The notes under the pieces are model-generated. The model saw nothing but the letters and a program-made list of their open reading frames with translations, was not told the DNA's origin and ran no database searches. This document shows positions 1-6,981 of a stretch of DNA of 13,516 bases, piece by piece; position 1 is the stretch's first letter, and each line of letters opens with the position of its first letter. This DNA comes from JBHELT01 sp046262935 (GTDB lineage: Bacteria > Actinomycetota > CADDZG01 > JAHWKV01). The stretch is from assembly GCA_046262935.1 (NCBI GenBank), contig JBHELT010000108.1, forward strand, positions 1-13,516, given 5' to 3'. The translations under genes and the position numbers were made by a program.

Positions 1-747
1 AACCTTCCCACCGCGTTCTTGATCGGTGTGGCCGTGGCGATCCTTCAGGGAATAGCACTTCAGCGTTTCGGATTTAAGCCATTGGCGTGGCGTAAGGGTT
101 CGATCGCGTGGATATTGGGGGTTGTTGTGTTCGCCGCGGTCCTACGCAATGTGGCCGGTCTTGTTTTCGAGTCGCGCGCATATGAGGTCCCTTATGCGCA
201 CTTGGGTCGGGGGGTCCTGGTTATCGGTGGAGGCTCCGGTCTGGTGATCCGCACGATCTACCTCTGGGTGTTCGCGGCAGCGGCTCTTGCGGCTATAGCA
301 ATGGAATTGATGTTGGGGCGCAGCGCGTTCGGAAGATCGATCAGAGCTGTTGCCGAATCAAGACCGACGGCTGAGTTGATGGGGATCGACACCGAGCGTG
401 TGCTGACTTTGACGTTCGCTATCGCAGCGGCGCTCGGAGCTTTGGCGGGGGCATTGATCGCACCGATCACTTTCGTATCGGTGGCACTTGGCTCGTTGTT
501 CACTTTGAAGGGGTTCGTTGCCGCTGTCCTTGGCGGTCTTGGCAGGGGAAGGGGGGCCCTACTTGGGGGTCTGATCCTCGGTTGCACCGAGCAATTGCTT
601 GGCGCGCTGGAATTCCTCGTGCCGCACAGCTTAGGAAGATTCTTCACCGGCGGTTACCGTGACGCGTTCGCGTTCGTCATCTTGATCATCGTTCTGATCG
701 TTCGTCCTAGAGGATTGCTCGGCCCCCCGTCGCGGGTGGAAGCATGA
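1..747 (+). CDS. livH: Branched-chain amino acid ABC transporter permease LivH (5' partial)
   Basis: Membrane permease of a branched-chain amino acid type (HAAT) ABC importer, which forms the inner-membrane channel with LivM. The frame is open back to base 1, so the true start lies upstream; 248 residues are visible against about 290 usual for the family. The visible part is very hydrophobic and carries the LivH cytoplasmic coupling (EAA) loop, reading GRSIRAVAESRPTAELMGID at about bases 328-387, then an Ala/Gly-rich membrane segment and the usual C-terminal PRGLLG. The TGA stop at 745-747 overlaps the ATG of the next gene (ATGA), so translation is coupled to livM-livG. A substrate-binding protein gene is not in the window and presumably lies upstream. 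Substrate is not determined by sequence; related systems carry Leu/Ile/Val, urea or amides. The family call is firm, the substrate is not. Confidence 0.9.
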   Translation, partial: NLPTAFLIGVAVAILQGIALQRFGFKPLAWRKGSIAWILGVVVFAAVLRNVAGLVFESRAYEVPYAHLGRGVLVIGGGSGLVIRTIYLWVFAAAALAAIAMELMLGRSAFGRSIRAVAESRPTAELMGIDTERVLTLTFAIAAALGALAGALIAPITFVSVALGSLFTLKGFVAAVLGGLGRGRGALLGGLILGCTEQLLGALEFLVPHSLGRFFTGGYRDAFAFVILIIVLIVRPRGLLGPPSRVEA

Positions 748-2507
748 GGGCCAAGATAGTCGCTTTGTCGATCGGCGCTCTCGCGGTTGCGGCGCCATTC
801 TTCATGGGTGATACCGGAGCGATCGACATCTTTGGGAGCATCCTTCTCATCTGTATCGCGGCTATGGCGCTCAACCTCATCACAGGTCTTGGCGGACAGA
901 TATCTCTCGGGCATGCCGCACTGATGGGTGTTGGCGCTTACACCGCAGGTGTGCTCTCTTCGCGCCTCGATATCGATTTTTTCGCTGGGCTCGGGGTGAC
1001 GGTCCTGGTCTCGGCTCTCATCGGTTTGCTGTTCGGAGCGCCCAGCCTTCGCGTAAGGGGTCAATACCTCGCGCTCGTTACCGTGGGAGGTGGCTTCGTC
1101 TTCACTAGGGTCATCGCCGAAGCCAGGTTCGCGGGCGGCGAGAGTGGATTGATCGATGTTGGTCCTATGGTTGCCTTCGGGCACTCCTTGGATCTCAAAG
1201 GACAGACCGCTGTGATCGCGATCTTGTTCCTCATCTGTCTCTATCTCGCAACCACCGTTACGACATCACGGATCGGCCGCGCTTTGACTGCCATCAAAGT
1301 CTCGGAACGCGGCGCTGAGGCGGCTGGTATCGATACCTACCGCGTGAAGCTTGGCACCTTCGTTGGCTCATCGGTGATGGCAGGGATGGCCGGAGCACTG
1401 TTCGCCCACAAAGAAGGCTTCGTGTCGCCTTCGACTTTCGGTTTCGACCTTTCCTTGGTATTGATCATGGCCTGCATAGTCGGCGGTGTTGGCCGCCCGC
1501 TCGGTGGTGTCATCGGAGCCTTTGTATTCGCGGGTCCATTCATCGCTTACCCCGGTGCAGCCCGTTATCAATTAGCGATACTGGGTCCGATCGCTCTCAT
1601 AACCTTGTTGTTCTTCCCCGAAGGCATCGCCGGAAAGGTGCGGTCGATGAGAGGCTCAGGCGGTTTATCTGACTTCGCCGCCGCCGAACCGTTCGCAGTG
1701 GCGCCGGTGGCTGTCAAGCGGTCAGCCAGTAGCGACAAAGAACCGTTGCTTGTAGCCAGCAACATATCCAAGCATTTCGGAGGCGTTGCGGCTCTCGACG
1801 ATGTCTCGTTGCAAGTAGCGACTGGTTCTGTTCACGCCCTCATCGGCCCGAATGGAAGCGGCAAGACCTCGTTCATCAACTGCATCACCGGTGTTCAGCG
1901 AAGCGATGCTGGTGAAGTGCGCTTCGATGGCTCGGCTGTGCAAGGGCGACCGCACTTGATCGCGCGAAAGGGTGTAGCGCGAACGTTCCAGGAACCCCTG
2001 ACCTTTGACGGCCTTTCGATGCTCGAGGATGTGGCGATCGGCGCCAAGGTAGGCGCTAAGGCGGGCACGGCCGCATGCCTATTGGGGACCAGGTCCTCGA
2101 AGCGAGGAGACGCTCTCGCCGCAGGGTGGGCTTCGCAAGCGCTCATCGCGGTTGGTCTCGATGCCACCGAGGCGGCAAAGATGCGTACCGATGAACTTTC
2201 CTACGGCCAATCCAAAAGGCTCGAGATGGCGCGTGCTATCGCCATGCAGCCGCGTCTGCTCATCCTCGACGAACCTTCTGCAGGAAAAGACCCAACCGAG
2301 ATCCAGGCTCTAGTGGCGCTGCTCGGCGAACTCAAGGATCGCGGTATGACGATCCTGCTGGTCGATCACCACATGGACCTCGTGATGAACGTCGCAGACA
2401 AAGTGACGGTTCTTGATCATGGCCGGGTGGTCGCTAGCGGAACCCCCGGCGAGATAACGCGCGATCAGCGAGTAATCGATGCATACCTGGGAGATGCGCC
2501 CGAGTGA
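744..2507 (+). CDS. Fused LivM permease - LivG ATP-binding protein
   Basis: One 587-residue protein combines two subunits of the importer. Residues 1-300 are a LivM permease: the family sequence LNLITGLGGQISLGHAA is at 43-59, the EAA coupling loop SRIGRALTAIKVSERGAEAAG at about 175-195, and the typical LLFFPEGIAGKV end at 288-299. A Ser/Ala-rich linker (about 301-335) leads into a LivG nucleotide-binding domain. That domain has Walker A GPNGSGKT (368-375), Q-loop Gln416, signature LSYGQ (485-489), Walker B LLILDE (505-510), D-loop SAGKDP (512-517) and switch His542. All ATPase motifs are intact, so the domain should be active. The ATG at 744 overlaps the livH stop, and the TGA at 2505-2507 overlaps the GTG of livF. 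There is no in-frame stop or likely restart in the linker, so the fusion looks genuine. Confidence 0.93.
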   Translation: MRAKIVALSIGALAVAAPFFMGDTGAIDIFGSILLICIAAMALNLITGLGGQISLGHAALMGVGAYTAGVLSSRLDIDFFAGLGVTVLVSALIGLLFGAPSLRVRGQYLALVTVGGGFVFTRVIAEARFAGGESGLIDVGPMVAFGHSLDLKGQTAVIAILFLICLYLATTVTTSRIGRALTAIKVSERGAEAAGIDTYRVKLGTFVGSSVMAGMAGALFAHKEGFVSPSTFGFDLSLVLIMACIVGGVGRPLGGVIGAFVFAGPFIAYPGAARYQLAILGPIALITLLFFPEGIAGKVRSMRGSGGLSDFAAAEPFAVAPVAVKRSASSDKEPLLVASNISKHFGGVAALDDVSLQVATGSVHALIGPNGSGKTSFINCITGVQRSDAGEVRFDGSAVQGRPHLIARKGVARTFQEPLTFDGLSMLEDVAIGAKVGAKAGTAACLLGTRSSKRGDALAAGWASQALIAVGLDATEAAKMRTDELSYGQSKRLEMARAIAMQPRLLILDEPSAGKDPTEIQALVALLGELKDRGMTILLVDHHMDLVMNVADKVTVLDHGRVVASGTPGEITRDQRVIDAYLGDAPE

Positions 2508-3253
2508 AGACATATCCGTTGCTGACCGTGCGAGGGCTTGTCGCGGGCTACCGCAGTGGGGTCCCCGTGATCGGCCCGATCGACATCTCGGTTGATGAAC
2601 ATGATGTTCTTTGCGTTCTGGGTTCCAATGGAGCGGGTAAGTCGACGATGCTCGCCTGCATCGCGGGGGCGGTGAGACCGTGGGGCGGGTACATCATTTT
2701 CGCCGGTGAGGACATCGCGGGAGTTTCGGCGCACGCCCTCATATCCAGGGGGGCGATGTTGGTCCCGTCGGGCCGCAGGGTATTCGCGGAGCAAACCGTT
2801 ACCGAGAACCTCTTGCTCGGTGCACATGTGTTTCGCAAAGACCGCCGGCGAATCGGCAAGGCCGTTGCCAGCATGTTCGAGCGGTTCGAAGTGCTGGCAA
2901 ACAAGGCGAAGATGCCAGCCGGCGCTCTGTCGGGCGGTGAACAGCAGCTGTTGTCGATCGCCCGGGGCCTCATGTCGAGACCCAAACTGCTTCTGATCGA
3001 CGAACCATCTATGGGCCTTGATCCACATTCCGTGAAGATGGTTTTCGATCTGATCGAAGAAGTTCGAGATGACGGAACAACCATGGTGCTAGTTGAGAAG
3101 TCGGCTCAGCTCGCATCCCGGGTTGCCAACAAGATGATCGTCTTGGCATCGGGTCGGGTCGTCATGTCGGGGCCCGCGTCGCAGGTGGCGAACGATCCGG
3201 GGGTTCAAGAGGCTTACCTGGGGATGGGCACGCTCGGGCGCCCGGGTACTTAA
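2504..3253 (+). CDS. livF: Branched-chain amino acid ABC transporter ATP-binding protein LivF
   Basis: Second ATPase subunit, expected to pair with the LivG domain of the fused protein and power the LivH/LivM channel. The 249 residues are full length for LivF. Walker A is GSNGAGKS (40-47), the signature LSGGE (142-146), Walker B LLLIDE (162-167) and the D-loop SMGLDP (169-174). The Q-loop region VPSGRRVF is the LivF form (usually PEGRRVF). The switch position reads LVEKSAQ (196-202), with Lys199 where other ABC ATPases have His; LivF proteins normally lack this His and carry Gln (LVEQN), so this is a family trait with a local variation. The GTG start at 2504 overlaps the preceding TGA (GTGA). 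The TAA stop at 3251-3253 overlaps the TAA of the convergent terC-like gene. Confidence 0.93.
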   Translation: MKTYPLLTVRGLVAGYRSGVPVIGPIDISVDEHDVLCVLGSNGAGKSTMLACIAGAVRPWGGYIIFAGEDIAGVSAHALISRGAMLVPSGRRVFAEQTVTENLLLGAHVFRKDRRRIGKAVASMFERFEVLANKAKMPAGALSGGEQQLLSIARGLMSRPKLLLIDEPSMGLDPHSVKMVFDLIEEVRDDGTTMVLVEKSAQLASRVANKMIVLASGRVVMSGPASQVANDPGVQEAYLGMGTLGRPGT

Positions 3254-4164
3254 TCGGAGGTGCTACTTGGTTTCAGAAAAGAGGCCAAGACGGTCGCGCC
3301 GAGGACGACGACTATGGCGGCGAGCGAAACCCATACGGGTATCTCGATGACATCGGCCAGCAACATCTTGGTTCCAACGAGGGCAAGTATCAAAGCCAGT
3401 CCATACTTCAGCATGCTAAGGCGCGACATCGTTTCGGCCAGAAGGAAGTAGAGCGAGCGGAGACCCAGGATCGCGAACAGGTTCGACGTGAGGACGATGA
3501 ACGCAGATCTAGTGACCGCGAAGATCGCAGGGATCGAGTCGACTGCAAAAACGATATCGGTGGTTTCGATGACGAGCAACACAACGAACAACGCTGTTGC
3601 GACCTTCTTCCCCTTCGAAACCGTGAACAACTTCTGGCCATCGAAGTCCGATGTCGCCCTGAAGTGCCGGTTGAAGAACTTGAGCAAAATGTTGCGACCC
3701 GGGTCCGGCTCCGACGAACCCCGAACGACTCTTACGGCAGTGACGATCAGCAAGCCGCCGAATATGTAAGTCACCCACCCAAAGGCGCTGATCAAGCCGA
3801 TGCCTGCCGCGATGAATGCACCACGGAAAAGGATCGCTCCCAAGATCCCATAGAACAAGACCTGGTGTTGGTACTCCTTCGGCACGCGGAAGTACGAGAA
3901 GATGACGATGAAGACGAACATGTTGTCAACCGACAGCGAGTATTCGATGAGATAGCCCGAGAAGTATTCCGCGGCTCTGTGGGGTCCTTGCCAGAAAAGC
4001 AAGATCAGACCGAACGCGAGCGCGATACCTACCCAGACTCCAACCCAAGCGGCAGCTTCTTTCGACGAGATCTGGTGAGGCGATGAGTGAAAGACCTTCA
4101 GATCAAGCAGCAACATCGCGATGATGAAGGCGATGAAGCCGATGTACGTTAGAGGTGTCGGCAA
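3250..4164 (-). CDS. TerC/Alx family integral membrane protein
   Basis: Multi-pass membrane protein of 304 residues, with about 8-9 hydrophobic segments. Two acidic membrane motifs mark the TerC family: EYSLSVDN (74-81) and ETTDIVFAVDSIPAIFA (200-216). Family members include E. coli Alx and the Bacillus MeeF/MeeY proteins, which export Mn2+ and help metalate secreted enzymes; others are annotated as tellurium-resistance proteins. The start is a TTG at 4162-4164, six bases after the stop of the LCP gene, with only a short AGG upstream, so it is probably translated by coupling. It is last in a minus-strand operon of lipoprotein, LCP and TerC. Mn2+ export is inferred from family and context; the family identity is secure. 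Confidence 0.9.
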   Translation of the reverse strand: MPTPLTYIGFIAFIIAMLLLDLKVFHSSPHQISSKEAAAWVGVWVGIALAFGLILLFWQGPHRAAEYFSGYLIEYSLSVDNMFVFIVIFSYFRVPKEYQHQVLFYGILGAILFRGAFIAAGIGLISAFGWVTYIFGGLLIVTAVRVVRGSSEPDPGRNILLKFFNRHFRATSDFDGQKLFTVSKGKKVATALFVVLLVIETTDIVFAVDSIPAIFAVTRSAFIVLTSNLFAILGLRSLYFLLAETMSRLSMLKYGLALILALVGTKMLLADVIEIPVWVSLAAIVVVLGATVLASFLKPSSTSD

Positions 4165-4170
4165 TGGGAC

Positions 4171-5118
4171 CTAATAGATCCCGTCGTCCTTAACCCTAGT
4201 AAAGACGTCTCTTGGGTCGAGGAAGACAACGCTTGCTGCACCTGCTCGACCGATGGCACCCTCGAGCGGAAGGTTCTTGATGTTTGCGGGATCTATCTCC
4301 TCGGCTAGCAGGGCCAGGTTGATGAGGTCGCCAACTGGAACATTGATCTTGGTGTGGCGTTCGGCCGCTTTGATGTAGTCGAAGATCCGGTGCTGGTCGA
4401 CCGCCTCTTTCTTGAACTTTGCGAACGCCGCCAGCATGAACTGACCCTGGTTGTCCGTGCGGGAAAAGTCGCTCTTGGGAGTCGCGTGACGATTGCGGCA
4501 GAACGCAAGCGAGTTCCCCCCATCCAGGTGCTGAACACCTGGTTCGAAGTTGGCGCCGGAACCAACCGGATCATGCATCGCGTAAGGCACGTTGACATCT
4601 ACGCCCCCAACTTCATTGATTAGTGCCATGAAGTTCGAGAACTCGGTCAAGACGTAGTACTGAACTTGGATACCGCTTAGTGTCTTGATCAACTGGACCA
4701 TGCCCTCGGGTCCACCGTAATAGCAAGCGGTATTGATGCGGTCCTGGCCATGCCCAGGGATGGTCATATAAGAGTCGCGTGGGATGTCGATAATGCTCCC
4801 CGCTTTCTGCTGCGGGTTTATTGCGAGGATGTGGATTGCGTCGCATCGACCGTGGTCGGTCTCGGGGGGGCCATTTCGCGTGTCACTTCCGAGTACCAAG
4901 ATGAATACAGGCTGGTTGGTACCAGGATGCCAACTCGTGCCCTGCACCTTGTGGATCGCTAACGCAGTTGTTGGTGTCGCCGACGATGCTGTGCCTCTGA
5001 ACGGAGCACTAGCCCACCAAAGCGTTGCCAGCAAGCAGATCGCGGCGAATGACCCAACGGCTCTGATGATCGGATGGCGTCTTGTTCTTGCCGCGATGAT
5101 GTCGACCGACGATCTCAT
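4171..5118 (-). CDS. LytR-CpsA-Psr (LCP) family cell-wall glycopolymer transferase
   Basis: Membrane-anchored extracytoplasmic enzyme of 315 residues. LCP proteins move undecaprenyl-phosphate-linked glycopolymers (teichoic acid, arabinogalactan, capsule) onto peptidoglycan, using a divalent metal. One membrane segment (about 20-38) follows a basic N-terminus. The LCP domain spans about 70-235: LVLGSDTR (74-81), GRCDAIHILAINP (90-102), IPRDSY (112-117), GGVDVNVP (171-178), and LAFCRNRHATPKSDFSRTDNQ (204-224). Arginines 81, 91, 114, 208, 210 and 220 match the conserved Arg cluster that holds the lipid pyrophosphate. RCD replaces the commoner RSD/RTD, and there are cysteines at 92, 132 and 207. 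The ATG at 5116-5118 overlaps the stop of the lipoprotein gene (ATGA). The polymer handled cannot be told from sequence. Confidence 0.92.
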   Translation of the reverse strand: MRSSVDIIAARTRRHPIIRAVGSFAAICLLATLWWASAPFRGTASSATPTTALAIHKVQGTSWHPGTNQPVFILVLGSDTRNGPPETDHGRCDAIHILAINPQQKAGSIIDIPRDSYMTIPGHGQDRINTACYYGGPEGMVQLIKTLSGIQVQYYVLTEFSNFMALINEVGGVDVNVPYAMHDPVGSGANFEPGVQHLDGGNSLAFCRNRHATPKSDFSRTDNQGQFMLAAFAKFKKEAVDQHRIFDYIKAAERHTKINVPVGDLINLALLAEEIDPANIKNLPLEGAIGRAGAASVVFLDPRDVFTRVKDDGIY

Positions 5119-5735
5119 TTGATGGCCCCCATCTCGCCGAACGCAGCCGACTTGACCACCGTGTCGGCTTTGAACGTGGTCGAGTAGGCGGAGATCTTGT
5201 AGGTTCCCCCGGCCTTCGTGAACCAGAACATCCCAGTTTCGACGAGGCCTACTGGGCCCTGAGCCGAGGGTTTGGTCTTTGCGTCAGCCTCGAACTCGAC
5301 CGTTACCAAAGCCTGGGTTGCGGAACCCGAAGGGTCGAAGAACACGCTCGTCTTGGTCATGAACTGCTTCCGGGGTTTCACCGAGTCGATCGACGCGGCG
5401 AGGTCTGTCAGCGCAAGGCCCCCGAGGTTGGCGGCGAGACCGGCCTGAGCTTCGGGGGTGAAAGACGCCGCCAAGCCGGGGTGCGTTCCGCCCTTCCAAT
5501 CCGACGGCACGACGAAGGCCTTGTCGAATAGATCGTCGAGCAGGTTCTTCAACTGGGCTGCCTCGGCGTCGGCCTTGGTTTTCGCGTCGGGACGCTCTGT
5601 TGGATCGATGGGACGCACCTCACCGATCTGGAAGTCAGCATGGATAGTCTTTGGTGGTTGAACCTTATCCTTCGTCTTGGTACATCCACCGAGAAGCAGG
5701 ATCGCGAGGCAAACACCGATGAGTTTTTTGGGCAC
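5115..5735 (-). CDS. Putative lipoprotein of unknown function
   Basis: I do not recognise this 206-residue protein's family. It has a lipoprotein signal peptide: KK at 3-4, a hydrophobic core, then lipobox LGGC with the lipidated Cys at 18. A polar linker rich in Lys/Pro/Asp follows, then about 140 residues of mixed alpha/beta character with repeated short beta-like stretches (for example ATQALVTVEFEAD and TYKISAYSTTFKAD), so it may be a small globular binding domain on the outer face of the membrane. The start is GTG at 5733-5735 with a loose GGGGAAG about ten bases upstream; no better in-frame start is seen. It is first in the operon and overlaps the LCP gene by four bases, so a role in cell-envelope assembly alongside the LCP enzyme is a reasonable inference from context only. 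Confidence 0.75.
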   Translation of the reverse strand: MPKKLIGVCLAILLLGGCTKTKDKVQPPKTIHADFQIGEVRPIDPTERPDAKTKADAEAAQLKNLLDDLFDKAFVVPSDWKGGTHPGLAASFTPEAQAGLAANLGGLALTDLAASIDSVKPRKQFMTKTSVFFDPSGSATQALVTVEFEADAKTKPSAQGPVGLVETGMFWFTKAGGTYKISAYSTTFKADTVVKSAAFGEMGAIK

Positions 5736-5868
5736 GACGGCTATTCTTCCCCAGTGGACGTTGTTTGTCTGGTTCTGGTGAACATGTTTGAGCTTGCTTG
5801 GGGTGGATAGAATCGCCGTGCTTGCTTCGTAAGATGCTCACTCGGTTCGCGCTCGATAGGGGGTACTC
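5736..5868. promoter_or_regulatory. Divergent intergenic region between the lipoprotein operon and the STAS gene
   Basis: These 133 bases must carry promoters for both directions. On the plus strand TAGAAT (5808-5813) is the best -10 candidate. Its -35 is poor: TTGAGC at 5788-5793 leaves only a 14-base spacer. The octamer GCTTGCTT occurs on both sides of TAGAAT (5792-5799 and 5820-5827) and could be a paired regulator site or chance. On the minus strand no convincing promoter stands out. No riboswitch fold is recognised. Confidence 0.3.
5858..5863 (+). promoter_or_regulatory. Ribosome binding site of the STAS gene
   Basis: AGGGGG lies five bases before the ATG at 5869. This is a strong Shine-Dalgarno match and fixes the start of the STAS protein. 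Confidence 0.75.
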
Positions 5869-6210
5869 ATGGATCTAAACGTCGAGGTTCAGCAGCAGAA
5901 CGGGTTCGCCGTGCTCTTGGTTTCCGGTGAAGTAGACGTGTTCACGGCCCCTAAGGTGCGTGAGCGATTGATCGACCTGGTAGAACAGGGCGACCACAAC
6001 ATAATCGTGAGTCTGGAGGATGTGGAATTCCTCGATTCGACCGGGCTGGGGGTCCTCGTGGCGGGTCTGAAACGCGTCAAGATGCACGACGGCACGCTGT
6101 CAGTGGTCTGTACGAAAGAAAAGATCCTTAAGATCTTTCGGATCACAGGGCTCACGAAGGTTTTTCCCATCTTCTCCACGGTAGACGAAGCAGCCCAACC
6201 CGCCTCCTGA
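5869..6210 (+). CDS. STAS-domain anti-sigma factor antagonist (SpoIIAA/RsbV type)
   Basis: A 113-residue cytoplasmic protein made of a single STAS domain. In the family, the unphosphorylated form binds an anti-sigma kinase and frees a sigma factor; the kinase inactivates it by phosphorylating one Ser. The key loop reads FLDSTGLGVLV (54-64), so Ser57 is the expected phosphorylation site, and the N-terminal strand VLLVSGEVDVFTAPKVRERL is typical. Length is normal for the family. No RsbW/SpoIIAB kinase, PP2C phosphatase or sigma factor gene is adjacent, so its partners are elsewhere and the controlled process is unknown. The next gene, 68 bases downstream, is a DtxR regulator that appears to have its own promoter. 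Confidence 0.92.
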   Translation: MDLNVEVQQQNGFAVLLVSGEVDVFTAPKVRERLIDLVEQGDHNIIVSLEDVEFLDSTGLGVLVAGLKRVKMHDGTLSVVCTKEKILKIFRITGLTKVFPIFSTVDEAAQPAS

Positions 6211-6242
6211 CGCGTCTGGACCGGACGCGAGGCTTGACTTTT
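6211..6242 (+). terminator. Possible weak terminator after the STAS gene
   Basis: CGCGTC (6211-6216) and GACGCG (6224-6229) form a six-pair stem with a seven-base loop directly after the STAS stop codon. A run of five T (6239-6243) follows, but about nine bases beyond the stem, so termination may be partial. The region overlaps the -35 element of the next promoter. Confidence 0.4.
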
Positions 6243-6263
6243 TGGGGCATCAAAAGTTAGGTT
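6234..6263 (+). promoter_or_regulatory. Promoter and candidate operator of the DtxR-family gene
   Basis: TTGACT (6234-6239) and TTAGGT (6257-6262) form a -35/-10 pair with a 17-base spacer, ending 16 bases before the ATG. The spacer holds an inverted repeat, ACTTTT (6237-6242) and AAAAGT (6252-6257), separated by nine bases, which suits a dimeric repressor. TTAGGTT (6257-6263) also equals one arm of the known DtxR/IdeR box, but the other arm is absent. Autoregulation is inferred. The leader would be only about ten bases and contains no ribosome binding site. Confidence 0.5.
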
Positions 6264-6278
6264 TCATAGCTCGAAATC

Positions 6279-6971
6279 ATGAACGATGCCCTATCAAAGT
6301 CTGACCGCGAACTTCTGAAGGCGGTCTACCGGCTTACCAAAGATGAAGCCGACGCCCACACGGGCAGTCTGGCGGCGCGCCTTGGGGTGTCCCCAGGGAC
6401 CGTAACCGTCGCAGTCAAACGCTTAGCCGAGCGTGGATTGCTGGAGCACAAACCCTACAAAGGCGTCGATCTCACCCGCGACGGAAGGCAGGTTGCCGTG
6501 GCCGCGATCAGGCGGCACCGCATTGTCGAGCGGTTCCTTTCCGACATGCTGGGCTATGTATGGAATGAGGCCGACAGGCTGGCAGGCAGTTTCGAGCACG
6601 ATCTTCCTCAGGAAGTCGAGGACCGCATGTTCGTGGCCCTTGATCGGCCGCTCACCTGTCCACACGGTTTCCCCATCCCCGAACCGGATGTTACCGAGAT
6701 CCCTCAGATGCCCCCGCTATACGCGCTCGAACCAGGTTCGATCGCCATCGTGGCGGTTCCGGGTTCAACGTCTCAGGAGGTCGTCGATTTTTTAGACGAA
6801 CTCGGTCTTCGTCCCGGAGTCAGGGTGCAGGTCAAGGAGAAGCATCCATTCGACGGCCCCATGGTGCTGAAGGTCGGCGGAAAAGAGCGGACCGTCAGCG
6901 AACGCGTTGCCAGTCGGATCTTTGTGAATGTGATCGAAACACAGAGCAAGTCAAAGGAAGAATCGGCATGA
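6279..6971 (+). CDS. DtxR/MntR-family metal-dependent transcriptional regulator with FeoA-like C-terminal domain
   Basis: A 230-residue DNA-binding regulator with three parts: a winged helix-turn-helix (about 8-68; LAARLGVSPGTVTVAVKRL is the recognition region), the DtxR dimerisation and metal domain (about 69-138), and an SH3-like FeoA domain (about 149-220). Such proteins sense Fe2+ or Mn2+ and repress uptake genes. Using DtxR/IdeR numbering, the ancillary site is partly kept (His80, Glu84; Asp99 replaces His98). In the primary site Glu106 and His107 are kept, Glu11 stands where DtxR has Met10, and Gly103 stands where DtxR has Cys102 and MntR has Glu99. The metal response may therefore differ from both. 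ATG 6279 is the chosen start; no Shine-Dalgarno is visible, so initiation is probably on a very short leader. Next is hppA, ten bases downstream. Confidence 0.9.
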   Translation: MNDALSKSDRELLKAVYRLTKDEADAHTGSLAARLGVSPGTVTVAVKRLAERGLLEHKPYKGVDLTRDGRQVAVAAIRRHRIVERFLSDMLGYVWNEADRLAGSFEHDLPQEVEDRMFVALDRPLTCPHGFPIPEPDVTEIPQMPPLYALEPGSIAIVAVPGSTSQEVVDFLDELGLRPGVRVQVKEKHPFDGPMVLKVGGKERTVSERVASRIFVNVIETQSKSKEESA

Positions 6972-6976
6972 AAGGA
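6971..6976 (+). promoter_or_regulatory. Ribosome binding site of hppA
   Basis: AAAGGA sits five bases before the ATG at 6982, which supports that start over the out-of-frame ATG at 6978. It begins at the last base of the DtxR gene's stop codon, suggesting read-through transcription from the DtxR promoter. Confidence 0.65.
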
Positions 6977-6981
6977 ATGGT

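Noticed and set aside
3235..3244. CGGGCGCCCG palindrome near the livF end as a terminator
   Set aside because: There is no loop and no T-run on either strand, and it lies within the livF coding sequence.
5736..5760. yybP-ykoY manganese riboswitch upstream of the operon containing TerC (GGGGAAGAATAG on the minus strand recalls its GGGGAGUAG)
   Set aside because: The similarity is one short, imperfect stretch right at the GTG start. No room or pairing partner for the aptamer was found; the stretch more likely serves as a loose ribosome binding site.
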